Shown: positions 29,615 to 39,567, counted from the first letter of the stretch. The stretch: DNA of 64,000 nucleotides from Sphingomonas sp. PAMC 26605 (GCF_000241485.1 NZ_JH584241.1:3089627-3153626), one strand, 5' to 3'. Translations and numbers: made by a program. Notes: a model not told the origin generated them from the sequence alone.

Positions 29615-30610
29615 ATGGTCGCGCCGCTCGCCATATCGATGGGAGACCCGGCGGGCATCGGGCCCGAGGTGATCGCCAAGGCGTGGGCGCGCCGTGTGGA
29701 GGCGGGGCTCCCGGCCTTTTTTGCGACCGGGGACGCGCGCGCGATCGCGGCGGTGTGGGACGGTCCGATCACGACGATCGCGCATCCCGACGCCGCGAAC
29801 GGCGTGTTCGAGACCGCGCTGCCGGTACTGACGGTCGAGGATGGCGGCGAGATCGTGCCGGGCGTGCCAGATGTCGAAGGCGCACGCTGTGCGTTGCGTG
29901 CGCTCGAGCTGGCCGCCGGCCTCGTCCGCTCGGGTGCGGCGCGCGCGCTCGTCACCGGGCCGGTGTCGAAGAACCAGCTGTACCAGATCGGTTTCAATTA
30001 TCCGGGCCAGACCGAGTTCGTCGCGGAGCGTTGCGGCATCGCCGGCGAGAATGCGGTGATGATGCTCGCCGGGCCCGATCTGCGCGTCGTGCCGATCACC
30101 ACGCACGTCCCGCTCGCCGCGGTCAGCGGCCTGTTATCGATCGAGCTGATCGTCGCCAAGGGCCGCGCCACCGCGCGCGGCCTCGCGCGCAATTTCGGCA
30201 TCCTCAACCCGCGGATCGCCTTTGCCGGGTTCAATCCGCATGCCGGCGAGAGCGGCGCGATCGGGCGCGAGGAGATCGAGCTGATCGCGCCCGCGGTTGC
30301 GCTGCTGCGCGACGATGGGATCGACGCGATCGGCCCGTTTGCTGCCGACACGCTGTTCCATCCGCGCGCGCGCGCCGGCTATGATGCGGTGCTGTGCTGC
30401 TACCACGACCAGGCGCTGGTGCCGATCAAGACGCTCTATTTCGACGAGGGCGTCAACATCACGCTCGGCCTGCCGATCGTGCGGACTTCGCCCGACCATG
30501 GCACCGCGTTCGACATCGCCGGCAAGGATCGCGCCGAGCCCGGCGCGACGATCGCGGCGATCCGTCTCGCCGGCGAAGCCGCCGACCGCCGCGCCGCCGC
30601 CGACGCGTGA
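29615..30610 (+). CDS. pdxA: 4-hydroxythreonine-4-phosphate dehydrogenase
   Basis: 331-residue enzyme of pyridoxal phosphate synthesis. It shows [34 protein letters not shown], the metal-binding [17 protein letters not shown] with its histidine, [17 protein letters not shown] and [17 protein letters not shown] 29615 has GGGGAGAAAG just upstream. The stop overlaps the rsmA GTG start. Confidence 0.96.
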   Translation: MVAPLAISMGDPAGIGPEVIAKAWARRVEAGLPAFFATGDARAIAAVWDGPITTIAHPDAANGVFETALPVLTVEDGGEIVPGVPDVEGARCALRALELAAGLVRSGAARALVTGPVSKNQLYQIGFNYPGQTEFVAERCGIAGENAVMMLAGPDLRVVPITTHVPLAAVSGLLSIELIVAKGRATARGLARNFGILNPRIAFAGFNPHAGESGAIGREEIELIAPAVALLRDDGIDAIGPFAADTLFHPRARAGYDAVLCCYHDQALVPIKTLYFDEGVNITLGLPIVRTSPDHGTAFDIAGKDRAEPGATIAAIRLAGEAADRRAAADA

Positions 30611-31428
30611 CCCTTCCCGATTTGCCGCCGCTGCGCGAGGTTATCGCGCGTCACGGCCTCAACGCGAGCAAGGCGTTGGGGCAGAATTTCCTGCTCGACG
30701 CGCAACTGCTCGCGCGGATCGCGCGGATCCCCGGGGATCTGACCGATGCCGAAGTGCTCGAGATCGGCCCCGGGCCGGGCGGGCTGACGCGCGCGCTGCT
30801 CGGCGCGGGCGCACGCGTCACCGCGATCGAGCGCGACCGGCGTTGCATCCCCGCGCTCGCCGAACTGGGCGAGGCGTTTCCGGGCAAGCTGCGCGTTATC
30901 GAGGGCGACGCGCTCGAGATCGACGGCGCTGCGCTGTTCGAGAGCAAGCCGCATATCGCCTCCAACCTGCCCTATAACATCGGCACCGCCCTGCTGGTGC
31001 GCTGGCTGTCGGCCGATTGGGCGCCGTGGTGGCAGAGCCTCACGCTGATGTTCCAGCGCGAGGTCGCCGAACGGATCGTCGCGCCGACCGATGGCGAGGC
31101 CTATGGCCGGCTCGCGGTGCTGGCGCAGTGGCGCAGCAAGGCGACGCTGGCGATGCCGGTGCACCGCTCGGCCTTCACGCCGCCGCCCAAGGTGATGTCG
31201 GCGGTGGTCCATATCGTGCCGACCGAGGCGCCCGAGGCAGTGCGCTTCGCGAGCCTCGAGCGGCTTACCGCCGCGGCCTTCGGACAGCGGCGCAAGATGC
31301 TGCGGCAGAGCTTGAAGGGTGTGCCTGGGGCGCTCGCGGCGCTCGACGCGGTCGGGATAGAGGCTACGCGGCGCGCGGAGACGGTAAGCGTTGCGGAGTT
31401 TGTGGCGCTGGCGAAGGCGCTTTCCTGA
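30607..31428 (+). CDS. rsmA: 16S rRNA dimethyladenosine transferase (KsgA)
   Basis: 273-residue SAM methyltransferase that dimethylates A1518 and A1519 of 16S rRNA. Motifs are [10 protein letters not shown], the SAM loop [14 protein letters not shown], the catalytic [11 protein letters not shown] and the C-terminal [13 protein letters not shown]. The start is GTG overlapping the pdxA stop (GTGA). Family A repeat begins 5 nt after its stop and may terminate the operon. Confidence 0.96.
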   Translation: MTLPDLPPLREVIARHGLNASKALGQNFLLDAQLLARIARIPGDLTDAEVLEIGPGPGGLTRALLGAGARVTAIERDRRCIPALAELGEAFPGKLRVIEGDALEIDGAALFESKPHIASNLPYNIGTALLVRWLSADWAPWWQSLTLMFQREVAERIVAPTDGEAYGRLAVLAQWRSKATLAMPVHRSAFTPPPKVMSAVVHIVPTEAPEAVRFASLERLTAAAFGQRRKMLRQSLKGVPGALAALDAVGIEATRRAETVSVAEFVALAKALS

Positions 31429-31432
31429 CATC

Positions 31433-31516
31433 GTCGCCCCGGCGAAGGCCGGGGCCGCGGGATGCAGCAGAGCGCCGCCCGATCAACCGAGCGGCCCCGG
31501 CCTCCGCCGGGGCGAC
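31433..31516. repeat. Palindromic repeat (family A), free-standing copy
   Basis: Arms 31433-31458 and 31491-31516 (26 nt) pair with one mismatch around a 32-nt loop. It lies between convergent rsmA and the TPR gene. It is the same element that sits inside ispDF at 5150-5231, with near-identical arms and an unrelated loop. Confidence 0.9.
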
Positions 31517-31519
31517 GGA

Positions 31520-32026
31520 TCAGTCCTTCTTCGGCAGCGCCGCTGGCGGTGTTGCTGACGCCGTCACGATCGGCGGCCCCTTGGCGATCGACGCGGTCAG
31601 CGTGGCGACCTCGGGGCAGGCGCGCTTGGCGCAGACGAGCTTGACCTTGGCCAGATTTTCGCGCGCCCGCAGCACCGCGCCCTTGGCGACGAGCGCCTCG
31701 CCCTGCCCGCTCAGCGCGGCGACATCGTTGGGATCGAGCGACAGCGCCTCGCGATAGAGCCGGATCGCCTTGCCCGCCAGGCCGCGCGTCCGCGCGACTT
31801 GGGCGAGGCTGACGAACGCATCGAGGTTGCGCGGATCGACCGCAACCGCGCTCTCGAGCAGATCGGTCGCGGTATCAAGATTGCCCGCCGCCTGCTGCGC
31901 CCGCCCCTTGGCAAGCAGCGCGAGCGAGCGCGCATCGACGCCGTCCGCCGGGCGCTGGCCCTGCACCGCGGTCGCGACGGTAACCAGCGTCAGCGCGGCA
32001 GCGACGGCGACGGACGTGTAACGCAT
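31520..32026 (-). CDS. Secreted TPR-repeat protein
   Basis: 168 residues with a signal peptide (MRYTSVAVAAALTLVTVATA, cleaved near VQGQ). About three tetratricopeptide repeats follow: ALLAKGRAQQAAGNLDTATD, LDAFVSLAQVARTRGLAGKA and DVAALSGQGEALVAKGAVLR. Two cysteines occur in VCAKRACPE. It is probably a periplasmic scaffold or adaptor with unknown partners. It lies 34 bp downstream of rsmB on the same strand. Confidence 0.8.
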   Translation of the reverse strand: MRYTSVAVAAALTLVTVATAVQGQRPADGVDARSLALLAKGRAQQAAGNLDTATDLLESAVAVDPRNLDAFVSLAQVARTRGLAGKAIRLYREALSLDPNDVAALSGQGEALVAKGAVLRARENLAKVKLVCAKRACPEVATLTASIAKGPPIVTASATPPAALPKKD

Positions 32027-32060
32027 GAGATACTCCAGCTTCGACACAGCGGGAGAGCTA

Positions 32061-33233
32061 TCACGGCGCGACGAGGCGCGCGACAAAAAAGCCGTCGGTG
32101 GCGTCATGCGCCGGGGTCAGGCGGACGCCGGGGCCGTGACGTCGCCCGGCGGGCAGGCTGAGCGGTTGCGCCTTCCAGCCGGGATTGGCGGCGAGGAAGT
32201 CGGCGACTTGCCCCGCCCCCTCCTCGTCGAGCAGCGAGCAGACGATATAGACCAGCGCACCGCCCGGCTTGACCAGATTGGCGCCGACCTCGAGCACGTG
32301 CTTCTGCATCGCGACCAGCCGCTCGATCCGGTCGGGGGTGAGCCGCCAGCGCGCCTCGGGATTGCGACGCCAGGTGCCGGTGCCCGAGCACGGCGCGTCG
32401 ATCAGCACGCAATCGGCGGCGTGCAGCCAATCGTCGAGCATCTCGACTTCGCGCCCCGGGTTGAGCAGGCGCGTTTCGATGATCCCCGAGCGCGCGCGCT
32501 CGGCGCGCGGCGCCATGCGCGAGAGCCGCATCCGGTCGGTGTCGGTCGCGAGCACCTCGCCCTGCCCTTCCATCACTGCCGCGAGCGCGAGCGTCTTGCC
32601 GCCGGCGCCGGCGCACAGGTCGACGATCCGCTGGCCGGGTTTCGCCTTGGCGGCGAGCGTGACGAACTGACTGCCGGCGTCCTGCACTTCGATCGCGCCG
32701 TGATTGTATGCGGGGAGGTTTTCCACCTGCGTGCCGGATAGGAGACGCAGGCCGTCGGGGAGACCCGCGATCGGCTCGGCGCCATCGATGTCGATCTCCT
32801 CGACGATCATCCGATTGATGCGGACGTCGAGCGGCGCGCGGTCGATGAGCGCGGCGAACTCCTCGTCATCGATGTCCGAGGCGCGCAGGCGGTCGATGAT
32901 CCACACCGGCGCTACGCCCGACGGCGCGGCGGTCTCGTGCTTGCCGATCAGCGCGGGGCCATGGCCGACGCCGTCGAAGGTGGCGGCGACTGCGGGATCG
33001 GCCTGCGCGACGGCGAGCATCGCGGCGCGGCCGCTCGCGGGGCGTTCGCCCGCTGCCCGGATCGCGGCATAGACCAACTCGCGAACGGCGCGGCGATCCT
33101 TGCTGCCGGCGTAGCGGCGCGTCGCGAAATAGCGCGCGATCAGCGTGTCGGCGGCGGCGCCGCTATCGCGCGCGCCGGCGATGATCTGGTCGAGCAATTC
33201 GATCGCGGCTTGCGTGCGGGCGGATGGGGTCAT
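32061..33233 (-). CDS. rsmB: RsmB/Fmu-family RNA m5C methyltransferase
   Basis: 390-residue SAM-dependent cytosine-5 methyltransferase of the RsmB/NOL1 class. SAM-binding VDLCAGAGGKTLALA is followed by the motif IV cysteine in DAPCSGTGTWRRNPE and the second cysteine in YIVCSLLDEE. An N-terminal NusB-like helical domain (about 1-130) is reduced relative to E. coli RsmB. The target is probably 16S rRNA C967, but other family members modify other sites. The symbol is given with moderate certainty. Confidence 0.85.
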   Translation of the reverse strand: MTPSARTQAAIELLDQIIAGARDSGAAADTLIARYFATRRYAGSKDRRAVRELVYAAIRAAGERPASGRAAMLAVAQADPAVAATFDGVGHGPALIGKHETAAPSGVAPVWIIDRLRASDIDDEEFAALIDRAPLDVRINRMIVEEIDIDGAEPIAGLPDGLRLLSGTQVENLPAYNHGAIEVQDAGSQFVTLAAKAKPGQRIVDLCAGAGGKTLALAAVMEGQGEVLATDTDRMRLSRMAPRAERARSGIIETRLLNPGREVEMLDDWLHAADCVLIDAPCSGTGTWRRNPEARWRLTPDRIERLVAMQKHVLEVGANLVKPGGALVYIVCSLLDEEGAGQVADFLAANPGWKAQPLSLPAGRRHGPGVRLTPAHDATDGFFVARLVAP

Positions 33234-33540
33234 GATCGTCTTTCTTATTCTCTTGCGGCGGCAGCGGGTGCCGCAGCGTATCCCCCGGATGGTCCGCGGG
33301 GCGGCCGAACAACACGCGCGCCCGATAGGGCGCGAAGCGAAGCGGCGCGTCGAGCGGCGGCAGTGCCTCAACCGGCGTCGAAAGTCACGGCCTGTCGTAT
33401 TCACTGCCACGCGGCGGAACGGGGCGCTGGGTCTGCGAATAGGAATGCGTCGAGAGCCAGCGGACGGTTCGGCTCGCATCCGCCTTGCACCGATCGCACG
33501 GCCCGCTACGCTCGCAGCGTCTCCGGTCAAGGATCCCTGC
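33234..33540. other. Intergenic region between rsmB and the M20 peptidase gene
   Basis: 307 bp between divergent genes. I see no convincing small gene, hairpin repeat or operator. It should carry the promoters for both sides, but none is clear by eye. Confidence 0.5.
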
Positions 33541-34938
33541 ATGCGTGCTGTCTGTGTTCTTCTGCTTTCTGCCTCGATCCTGACCAGCGCCGCGTCCGCC
33601 GCCTCGTCCTCTCCCGCTTCGACGGCTTCGGCCGACCACGCGCTCGATCTCGCCAAAAAGGCGATCGCGTTGCGCTCGGTGAAAGGTCCCGGCAACCAGA
33701 CCCCGCAAGTCGCCGCGCTCTACAAGGCTGCGCTCGTCGCGGGCGGTTTTGCCGAGAGCGACGTCGAGATCGTGCCCGTCGACGACACCGCCTATCTGAT
33801 CGGCACCTGGCGCGGCAGCGATCCGACGCTCAAGCCGCTGGTGATTTCGGGCCATATGGACGTGGTCGAGGCCAAGCCCGCCGACTGGCAGCGCGATCCC
33901 TTCACCCCGGTGGTCGAGAACGGCTATCTCTACGGCCGCGGCGCGACCGACATGAAGCTCGACGGGACGATCGCGATCACCGCGCTCACCGATCTGCGGC
34001 GGAGCGGCTACAAGCCGCGTCGCACGATCATCATCGAATTCTCGGGCGACGAGGAAACCGCGATGAAGACCTCGGCGCTGATCGCCGAGCGCCTGAAGAC
34101 CGCCGATATCGTGCTCAACATCGACGGCGGCGGCGGCGTGCTCGACGAGGCGAGCGGCAAGCCCAAATATTGGACCTGGAACGGCGCGGAGAAGACCTAT
34201 GCCGATTTCCGGCTGACGGTCACCAATCCCGGCGGCCATTCGTCGATGCCGCGCGCCGTCAACGCGATCGTCGAACTGTCGAAGGCGATCGAGAAGGTCG
34301 GCGCGTACCGCTTCAAGCCCGAGCTCAGCCCGCTGACGCGCGAGGCGCTCGCCAAGGCCGCCCCATTCGAGGAACCCGCGATCGGCGCCGCCTTGAAAGC
34401 ATTCGTCGCCAACCCGAGCGATCCTGCGGCGATCGCGACGCTGACCGCCAACCCCGCCACCGTCGGCAAGATCGGGACGACCTGCGTGCCCACGCTGATC
34501 AACGGCGGCCATGCCGAGAATGCGCTGCCGCAACGCGCCACCGCCAACATCAATTGCCGGATCTTCCCCGGGCACAAGCCCGCCGACATCATGGCCGAGC
34601 TCGGCCGGGCGATCGGTGACCCTGCAGTCAGACTGGAAGATGTCAGCGAGGGTTCAATCGCCAACGACGCATCGCCGATGCGCCCCGATTTCATCGCCGC
34701 GATCGACCATGCGATGGGAAAGACCTATCCCGGCGTACCCGTCTTCCCCGCGATGGCGTCGGGCGCGAGCGACAGCATGTGGTTCCGCTCGCACCATGTC
34801 GCGAGCTATGGCGCGAGCCCGACCTTCATCAAGCCGTCGGAGGATTTCAGCCACGGCCTCAACGAGCGCACCCCGATCGCAACGATCGCGCCGGGGATCG
34901 CTTATTACCGGCTGCTCTTAACCGATCTGTCGAAATAG
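33541..34938 (+). CDS. Secreted M20-family metallopeptidase
   Basis: 465 residues with a signal peptide (MRAVCVLLLSASILTSAASA). Two-zinc M20 core: SGHMDVVEA supplies the first His and catalytic Asp, GRGATDMKLDG the bridging Asp, FSGDEETAM the general-base Glu, and EDFSHGLNER the last His. The dimerisation domain includes TVTNPGGHSSMPRAVNAI. It is probably a periplasmic dipeptidase or carboxypeptidase; the substrate is not readable. I chose ATG 33541 for the signal peptide. It converges with the propeller-phosphoesterase gene 8 bp away. Confidence 0.9.
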   Translation: MRAVCVLLLSASILTSAASAASSSPASTASADHALDLAKKAIALRSVKGPGNQTPQVAALYKAALVAGGFAESDVEIVPVDDTAYLIGTWRGSDPTLKPLVISGHMDVVEAKPADWQRDPFTPVVENGYLYGRGATDMKLDGTIAITALTDLRRSGYKPRRTIIIEFSGDEETAMKTSALIAERLKTADIVLNIDGGGGVLDEASGKPKYWTWNGAEKTYADFRLTVTNPGGHSSMPRAVNAIVELSKAIEKVGAYRFKPELSPLTREALAKAAPFEEPAIGAALKAFVANPSDPAAIATLTANPATVGKIGTTCVPTLINGGHAENALPQRATANINCRIFPGHKPADIMAELGRAIGDPAVRLEDVSEGSIANDASPMRPDFIAAIDHAMGKTYPGVPVFPAMASGASDSMWFRSHHVASYGASPTFIKPSEDFSHGLNERTPIATIAPGIAYYRLLLTDLSK

Positions 34939-34946
34939 CGAGCCCA

Positions 34947-37778
34947 CTAGCGGGCGCACGCGCGCGGCATCGCGTCTCCAAGCAACGCCGCGCGCTGCAT
35001 CCGCAAATCCGCCTTTCCGCGTACACTTGGCTGCGGCCCCGAGCCGAGCCCGCGCCACAGCGCCGCGTTGAACGCGTCGGTATCGAGGTGATCCTCGGTG
35101 CGGAAATCCTGCCCCTCCATCGCCGCTGCCCAATAGCGCGCGTCGTGGACGGCGCAGGCGATCCCTGCGTGCGCCGTGCCGAATCGGTCGGCCGCGATCG
35201 GCAATTGCGTCGTCCGCAGCACGTCGGCGGCCACCGCGCGATAGCTCCAGTCCGTCACGGCGGGATCGAACACATCGGCCATCGGCAGCGCCAGCGAATC
35301 GTTCAAGCCGAGCGGGGCAAGCCCCAACACCGCTTCGATCGTCCGTAACAGGCTGACGGTGGTATAGCGCGTCGAAACCAGCGCGTGCCGGCGCACCATC
35401 GGCCCGACGATCAAGGCGACGCTGCGGCGCGCATCGACATGGTCGGCGCCGTTCTGCGCATCGTCCTCGATCACGAAAACCAGCGTCGTATCGCGCGACC
35501 GGCTTTGCGCGATCGTCTCGATCACCTGCCCCAAGGCATAGTCATTGTCCGCCATCTGCGTCTCGACGGTATTGACCCCGTCGATCGCGTCCTTGAAGTC
35601 GCCGAAATGATCGTGGCTGAGCCGCAGCAGCGTCAGCGCGGGGACTTGGCCCCTCGCATCGGCGGCGGTGAATTCGCGCCGCCACTCGAGCATCCGCCAG
35701 TAATCGGGCATCTTCTGGTCGAACCCGCGGAAATACGGGTCGCTGCGCGGCGCGAGCAGCCGGTCGCCCGGCGTATAGATCCGCGTCCCCGTCGTCGCCG
35801 GTTCACGCACCAGCGGCACGAAGCCGGGCTTGCCGAGGTCGTAGATCGACGCATCGGAAAAGCCGTAGTTGCGCACGCTCAGACCCGCGCGGATCGCGGC
35901 ATTCCACAGAAAGCCTTGCCCCGTCTCGTCGTCGCGGTCGCCATCGGGGGCGGTGAGCAGCGCCGGCCCCGGCAGAAGATCGGGATCGCGCGACAAGGCG
36001 GGGTTGGTCGCGTGGCGTTCCGCTGGCCTCTGGGCGGGATAGAGGAAGCGGTCGGCCTCTTCGGCCTCATAGGCGAGCCCGCGTCCGGCGTAATTGACCG
36101 GCGCGGTCTTCTCGAGCAGGTCGGGCACCCGCGCCGCGGTCGACCAGGTCCAGCCGGTGCTCGATTGCTCGCCGCTGTCGTAGAAATTGTCGAGCGTGAC
36201 GAAATCACGCGCGAGGGCGTGGTGATTGGGCGACAGCCGCTCGCCGAGGATCGCGAGATGCGGGTCGCCATTGCCGACCGCGAGATCGCCGAGCACCTGA
36301 TCGTAGGTGCGGTTTTCCTTGATGATGAAGACGACGTGCTTGATCCGCGCGCGCACCGCCGCCATCGCCGCGTCCGCCGCTGCCCGCGCCCTGGTCGCGG
36401 TCAGCCCGATATTGTCGGCGACCTGCAGCGTCGTGCGCACCAGACCCGCCGGCTTGGGCAGCGCGAACTGCAGCAGCCCGGCCTTCTCGAGCTGGAAGAT
36501 ATATTGGTTGGCGGCCCCGCACGCATCGGGCTGGCCGCGATAGATCGCGAGCTTCGGCGCACAGCCGAGCGGATTGGGCCCCGGCGGGCTCTTGCGGTTG
36601 GCGACGAACACGCGTCCGCCATCACGGCTCGTCGCGACCGCGCTCGGATACCAGCCGGTCGGGACGAGCCCCTCGAGCGTAGCGTCACCACCGTGCGGCG
36701 CGACCAGCGCGACCGCGTTGATCCCGCCCATCGTCACCAGCAGGCGATGATCGGGCAGCAGCGCGAGCGCATTGGCGTTGAGCCCCTTGCCGACCGGCGC
36801 CGCGCCGAACGCATCGGGCAGGACGAGCCGGGGCTCGCCAGCCAGCCGCCCCGTCGCCAGATCGACGATCGCGAGCCGATCGGCATTGTCCTCGGTCGCG
36901 TAGAGCCGCGCGGCGAGCGAATCGATCACCAGCGCGGTCGGCGCGCCGAGCGTCGCAACGCGGCCGGTCACGCGAAGACGATCGGCGCGCAGCTCGAGCG
37001 CGACGAGCTGGCGATCGCGCGGTGCCGAGACCCAGGCATGCGTCGCATCGGTCCACAGGATCGCGAACGGATTCTCGCCGCCTGGAACGCCCGATTGTGC
37101 CGGATCGATCTTGCCGGGGCGAAGATCCTGCTCGGCGATCACCGTGCCGGCCGCGAGATCGATCAGGCTGACCGAATCGTTGTAATAATTGGCGACCAGC
37201 GCGCGTCGCCCATCGGGACTGACCGCGATGCCGGCGGCCTGCGGCTTGACCTCGGCGCCGTTGCCGGCAGCGTGCCCGAGCGCGATCGGCGCGCGTGTCT
37301 CGGCGAAGCCTGAACCGTTCGCATCGAAACGATGGACGACGTCGTCGACCCCGCCCCCGACGACGAAGCCGCGGCCATCGGGCAGCCAGGCGATCCCAGA
37401 ATAGCTGTTCGGCACGGTCAGCGTCTGGAGCAGCCGGCTGCCGCGCGCATCGATCGCGTAGCGGAAGACATATTGCATCGATTGCGCGGGGAGCCGCTTG
37501 CCGTCGGCACCATTGAAGAGATTGAAGCCGCTGGTCAGCACGAGCATCTCGCGCCCGTCGGGGCTGACCGCAATCGCCGCGGCGCCGTCGGCGACATAGT
37601 CGGGGTGCGGGCCGACCTGCGTCACCAGCGGCGCGAACCGCGCGCCCGGCGCCGCCAAGGGGGTCAAGCGCTGCCCGGTCGGCAGCGCCACGCCCGGCGC
37701 GGGCGGCTGCTGTGCCGCGACCGTCGCCGCGATCGCGAGCACGCCGGCGAACAGAAACGCTTTGTACATGATATCCAT
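34947..37778 (-). CDS. YncE-like beta-propeller fused to a phosphoesterase domain, secreted
   Basis: 943 residues. A signal peptide (YKAFLFAGVLAIAATVAAQQ) is followed by about 450 residues of propeller-type repeats with SPDGR-like turns (AIAVSPDGREMLVLTSG, GIAVSPDGRRALVANYYNDS, PSAVATSRDGGRVFVANRKS). The C-terminal half is a PF04185-type phosphoesterase beginning IKHVVFIIKENRTYDQVLGD, with later ligand-rich stretches LRLSHDHFGDFKDA and VFVIEDDAQNGADHVDA. The family includes phospholipase C and acid phosphatases; this fusion type has no assigned substrate. An ATG 9 nt downstream is an alternative start. Confidence 0.88.
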   Translation of the reverse strand: MDIMYKAFLFAGVLAIAATVAAQQPPAPGVALPTGQRLTPLAAPGARFAPLVTQVGPHPDYVADGAAAIAVSPDGREMLVLTSGFNLFNGADGKRLPAQSMQYVFRYAIDARGSRLLQTLTVPNSYSGIAWLPDGRGFVVGGGVDDVVHRFDANGSGFAETRAPIALGHAAGNGAEVKPQAAGIAVSPDGRRALVANYYNDSVSLIDLAAGTVIAEQDLRPGKIDPAQSGVPGGENPFAILWTDATHAWVSAPRDRQLVALELRADRLRVTGRVATLGAPTALVIDSLAARLYATEDNADRLAIVDLATGRLAGEPRLVLPDAFGAAPVGKGLNANALALLPDHRLLVTMGGINAVALVAPHGGDATLEGLVPTGWYPSAVATSRDGGRVFVANRKSPPGPNPLGCAPKLAIYRGQPDACGAANQYIFQLEKAGLLQFALPKPAGLVRTTLQVADNIGLTATRARAAADAAMAAVRARIKHVVFIIKENRTYDQVLGDLAVGNGDPHLAILGERLSPNHHALARDFVTLDNFYDSGEQSSTGWTWSTAARVPDLLEKTAPVNYAGRGLAYEAEEADRFLYPAQRPAERHATNPALSRDPDLLPGPALLTAPDGDRDDETGQGFLWNAAIRAGLSVRNYGFSDASIYDLGKPGFVPLVREPATTGTRIYTPGDRLLAPRSDPYFRGFDQKMPDYWRMLEWRREFTAADARGQVPALTLLRLSHDHFGDFKDAIDGVNTVETQMADNDYALGQVIETIAQSRSRDTTLVFVIEDDAQNGADHVDARRSVALIVGPMVRRHALVSTRYTTVSLLRTIEAVLGLAPLGLNDSLALPMADVFDPAVTDWSYRAVAADVLRTTQLPIAADRFGTAHAGIACAVHDARYWAAAMEGQDFRTEDHLDTDAFNAALWRGLGSGPQPSVRGKADLRMQRAALLGDAMPRACAR

Positions 37779-37967
37779 CCCCAAACCGTATCGCCTTCGT
37801 ACGACATTTTGACGACGCGGCCAGGCCCGATCGTGCGCGTCGCGGCGGCTGCGGCTCGCCACGCGCGATCCCGCGGTATCCTACGGGAAAACCCCAATAT
37901 CTGGCGCGCCGCGAATTGGGTTGAAGCCAAAGGACCGCCGCGTGCGCGGCGCTAAAGGGGAAAGACC

Positions 37968-39551
37968 ATGGATCCGGGTGTCGTCGATCTGTCGCGGCTG
38001 CAATTCGCGCTGACCGCGCTGTATCACTTCCTGTTCGTGCCGCTGACGCTCGGGCTGAGTTTCATGCTCGTCATCATGGAAGCGGTCTATGTCATGACCG
38101 ACCGGCCGATCTGGCGCGTCATCACGCGCTTCTGGGGCAAATTGTTCGCGATCAACTTCGTGCTCGGCGTCGCCACCGGGCTGACGATGGAGTTCGAGTT
38201 CGGCACCAACTGGTCGTATTTCTCGCATTATGTCGGCGACATCTTCGGCGCGCCGCTCGCGATCGAGGGGCTGATGGCGTTCTTCCTCGAAGCCACCTTC
38301 GTCGGGCTGATGGTGTTCGGCTGGAGCAAGCTGTCGAAGCTCGCGCATCTTGGCGTCACCTTCATGGTCGCGCTTGGCACCAATCTGTCGGCGCTGTGGA
38401 TCCTCGTCGCCAATGGCTGGATGCAGAACCCGGCGGGCGCGACCTTCAATCCCGAAACGATGCGGATGGAGGTCAGCAACTTCGGCGCGGTGCTGTTCAA
38501 CCCGATCGCGCAGGCCAAGTTCGTCCACACCGTGAGCGCGGGCTATGTCTGCGCGTCGGTGTTCGTGCTCGGCATCTCTGCGCTGTATCTGCTGCGCGGC
38601 AAATATGTCGGCGTGGCGAAGCGCTCGATGGCGGTCGCCGCCGCGTTCGGGCTCGCCTCGTCGCTGTCGGTCGTCGTGCTCGGCGACGAGAGCGGCTATG
38701 CGCTGACCGACAACCAGAAGATGAAGCTCGCCGCGATCGAGGCCGCGTGGCACACCGCCCCCGCCCCCGCCGGTATCACGCTGATCGGCATTCCCGACGT
38801 CGCCGCGCGCACCACGCATTATGCGGTCGAGGTGCCGTGGGTGCTCGGGCTGATCGCGACGCGCAGCCTCGACAAGGAGGTTACCGGCATGTCCGAGCTG
38901 GTGCTGAAGGCGCAGGAGCGGATCACCTCGGGCGTCGTCGCGTATGACGCGGTGCAGAAGCTCAAGATCGACCCGACCAATCTGCGCGAGCGCGCCCGGT
39001 TCGAGGCGCACAAACGCGACCTCGGTTATGCCCTGCTGCTCAAGGCGCACGTCGCCGATCCGCGTCAGGCCAGCCCCAAGCAGATCGCCGCGACGGCGTG
39101 GGATGTCGTCCCCAACGTGCCTTTGATGTTCTGGAGCTTCCGGGCGATGGCGTTCATCGGCTTTTACATGATCGCGCTGTTTGCCACCGCCTTCGTGCTG
39201 GCGAGCCTGCGCCGGCATGACAGCACGCGGTGGTTCCTGCGGCTCGCGCTCTATTCGATCCCGCTGCCGTGGGTCGCGATCGAGCTCGGCTGGATGCTCG
39301 CCGAGATCGGTCGCCAGCCCTGGGCGATCGAGGGCGTGCTGCCGACCTTCCTCGCCACCTCGACGCTCAGCGCGGCGGCGCTGTGGACGACGATCATCGG
39401 CTTCACGCTGCTCTACGGCACGCTGGCGGTGATCGAGGTGCGCCTGATGATCGCGGCGATCCGCAAGGGGCCGTTCGAGCATGTCGACGATCCGACGCCC
39501 GAATTCGCCCCCGAGTCCGCTGTCGTCGCTCCCCTCCCCGTCGCCGCCTGA
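37968..39551 (+). CDS. cydA: Cytochrome bd oxidase subunit I
   Basis: 527-residue, nine-helix quinol oxidase subunit carrying hemes b558, b595 and d. H20 in LSRLQFALTALYHFLF is the N-terminal heme ligand. The conserved glutamates lie in MAFFLEATFVGLMVFGW. The signature GRQPW is present in AEIGRQPWAIEG. Length matches the long-Q-loop CydA of the bd-I type. A small CGCCGCG-TG-CGCGGCG hairpin (37936-37951) and AAAGGGGAAAG precede the ATG. I found no FNR box upstream. Confidence 0.97.
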   Translation: MDPGVVDLSRLQFALTALYHFLFVPLTLGLSFMLVIMEAVYVMTDRPIWRVITRFWGKLFAINFVLGVATGLTMEFEFGTNWSYFSHYVGDIFGAPLAIEGLMAFFLEATFVGLMVFGWSKLSKLAHLGVTFMVALGTNLSALWILVANGWMQNPAGATFNPETMRMEVSNFGAVLFNPIAQAKFVHTVSAGYVCASVFVLGISALYLLRGKYVGVAKRSMAVAAAFGLASSLSVVVLGDESGYALTDNQKMKLAAIEAAWHTAPAPAGITLIGIPDVAARTTHYAVEVPWVLGLIATRSLDKEVTGMSELVLKAQERITSGVVAYDAVQKLKIDPTNLRERARFEAHKRDLGYALLLKAHVADPRQASPKQIAATAWDVVPNVPLMFWSFRAMAFIGFYMIALFATAFVLASLRRHDSTRWFLRLALYSIPLPWVAIELGWMLAEIGRQPWAIEGVLPTFLATSTLSAAALWTTIIGFTLLYGTLAVIEVRLMIAAIRKGPFEHVDDPTPEFAPESAVVAPLPVAA

Positions 39552-39567
39552 ACCGAAAGGATCGACC

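Noticed and set aside
24172..29997. A minus-strand open frame of about 1941 codons running through pepA and on across lptD, surA and part of pdxA
   Set aside because: Only the pepA part (24172-25647) has real protein character. The rest is Arg/Asp/Leu-rich antisense of well-supported genes, a normal effect of high GC codon use.
35385..37313. A long plus-strand frame opposite the propeller-phosphoesterase
   Set aside because: Antisense shadow without motifs, hydrophobic pattern or ribosome-binding site; the minus-strand gene has clear domains.
37808..37821. Candidate FNR site TTGACGACGCGGCC upstream of cydA
   Set aside because: Only the left half-site fits; the right half does not match TCAA.
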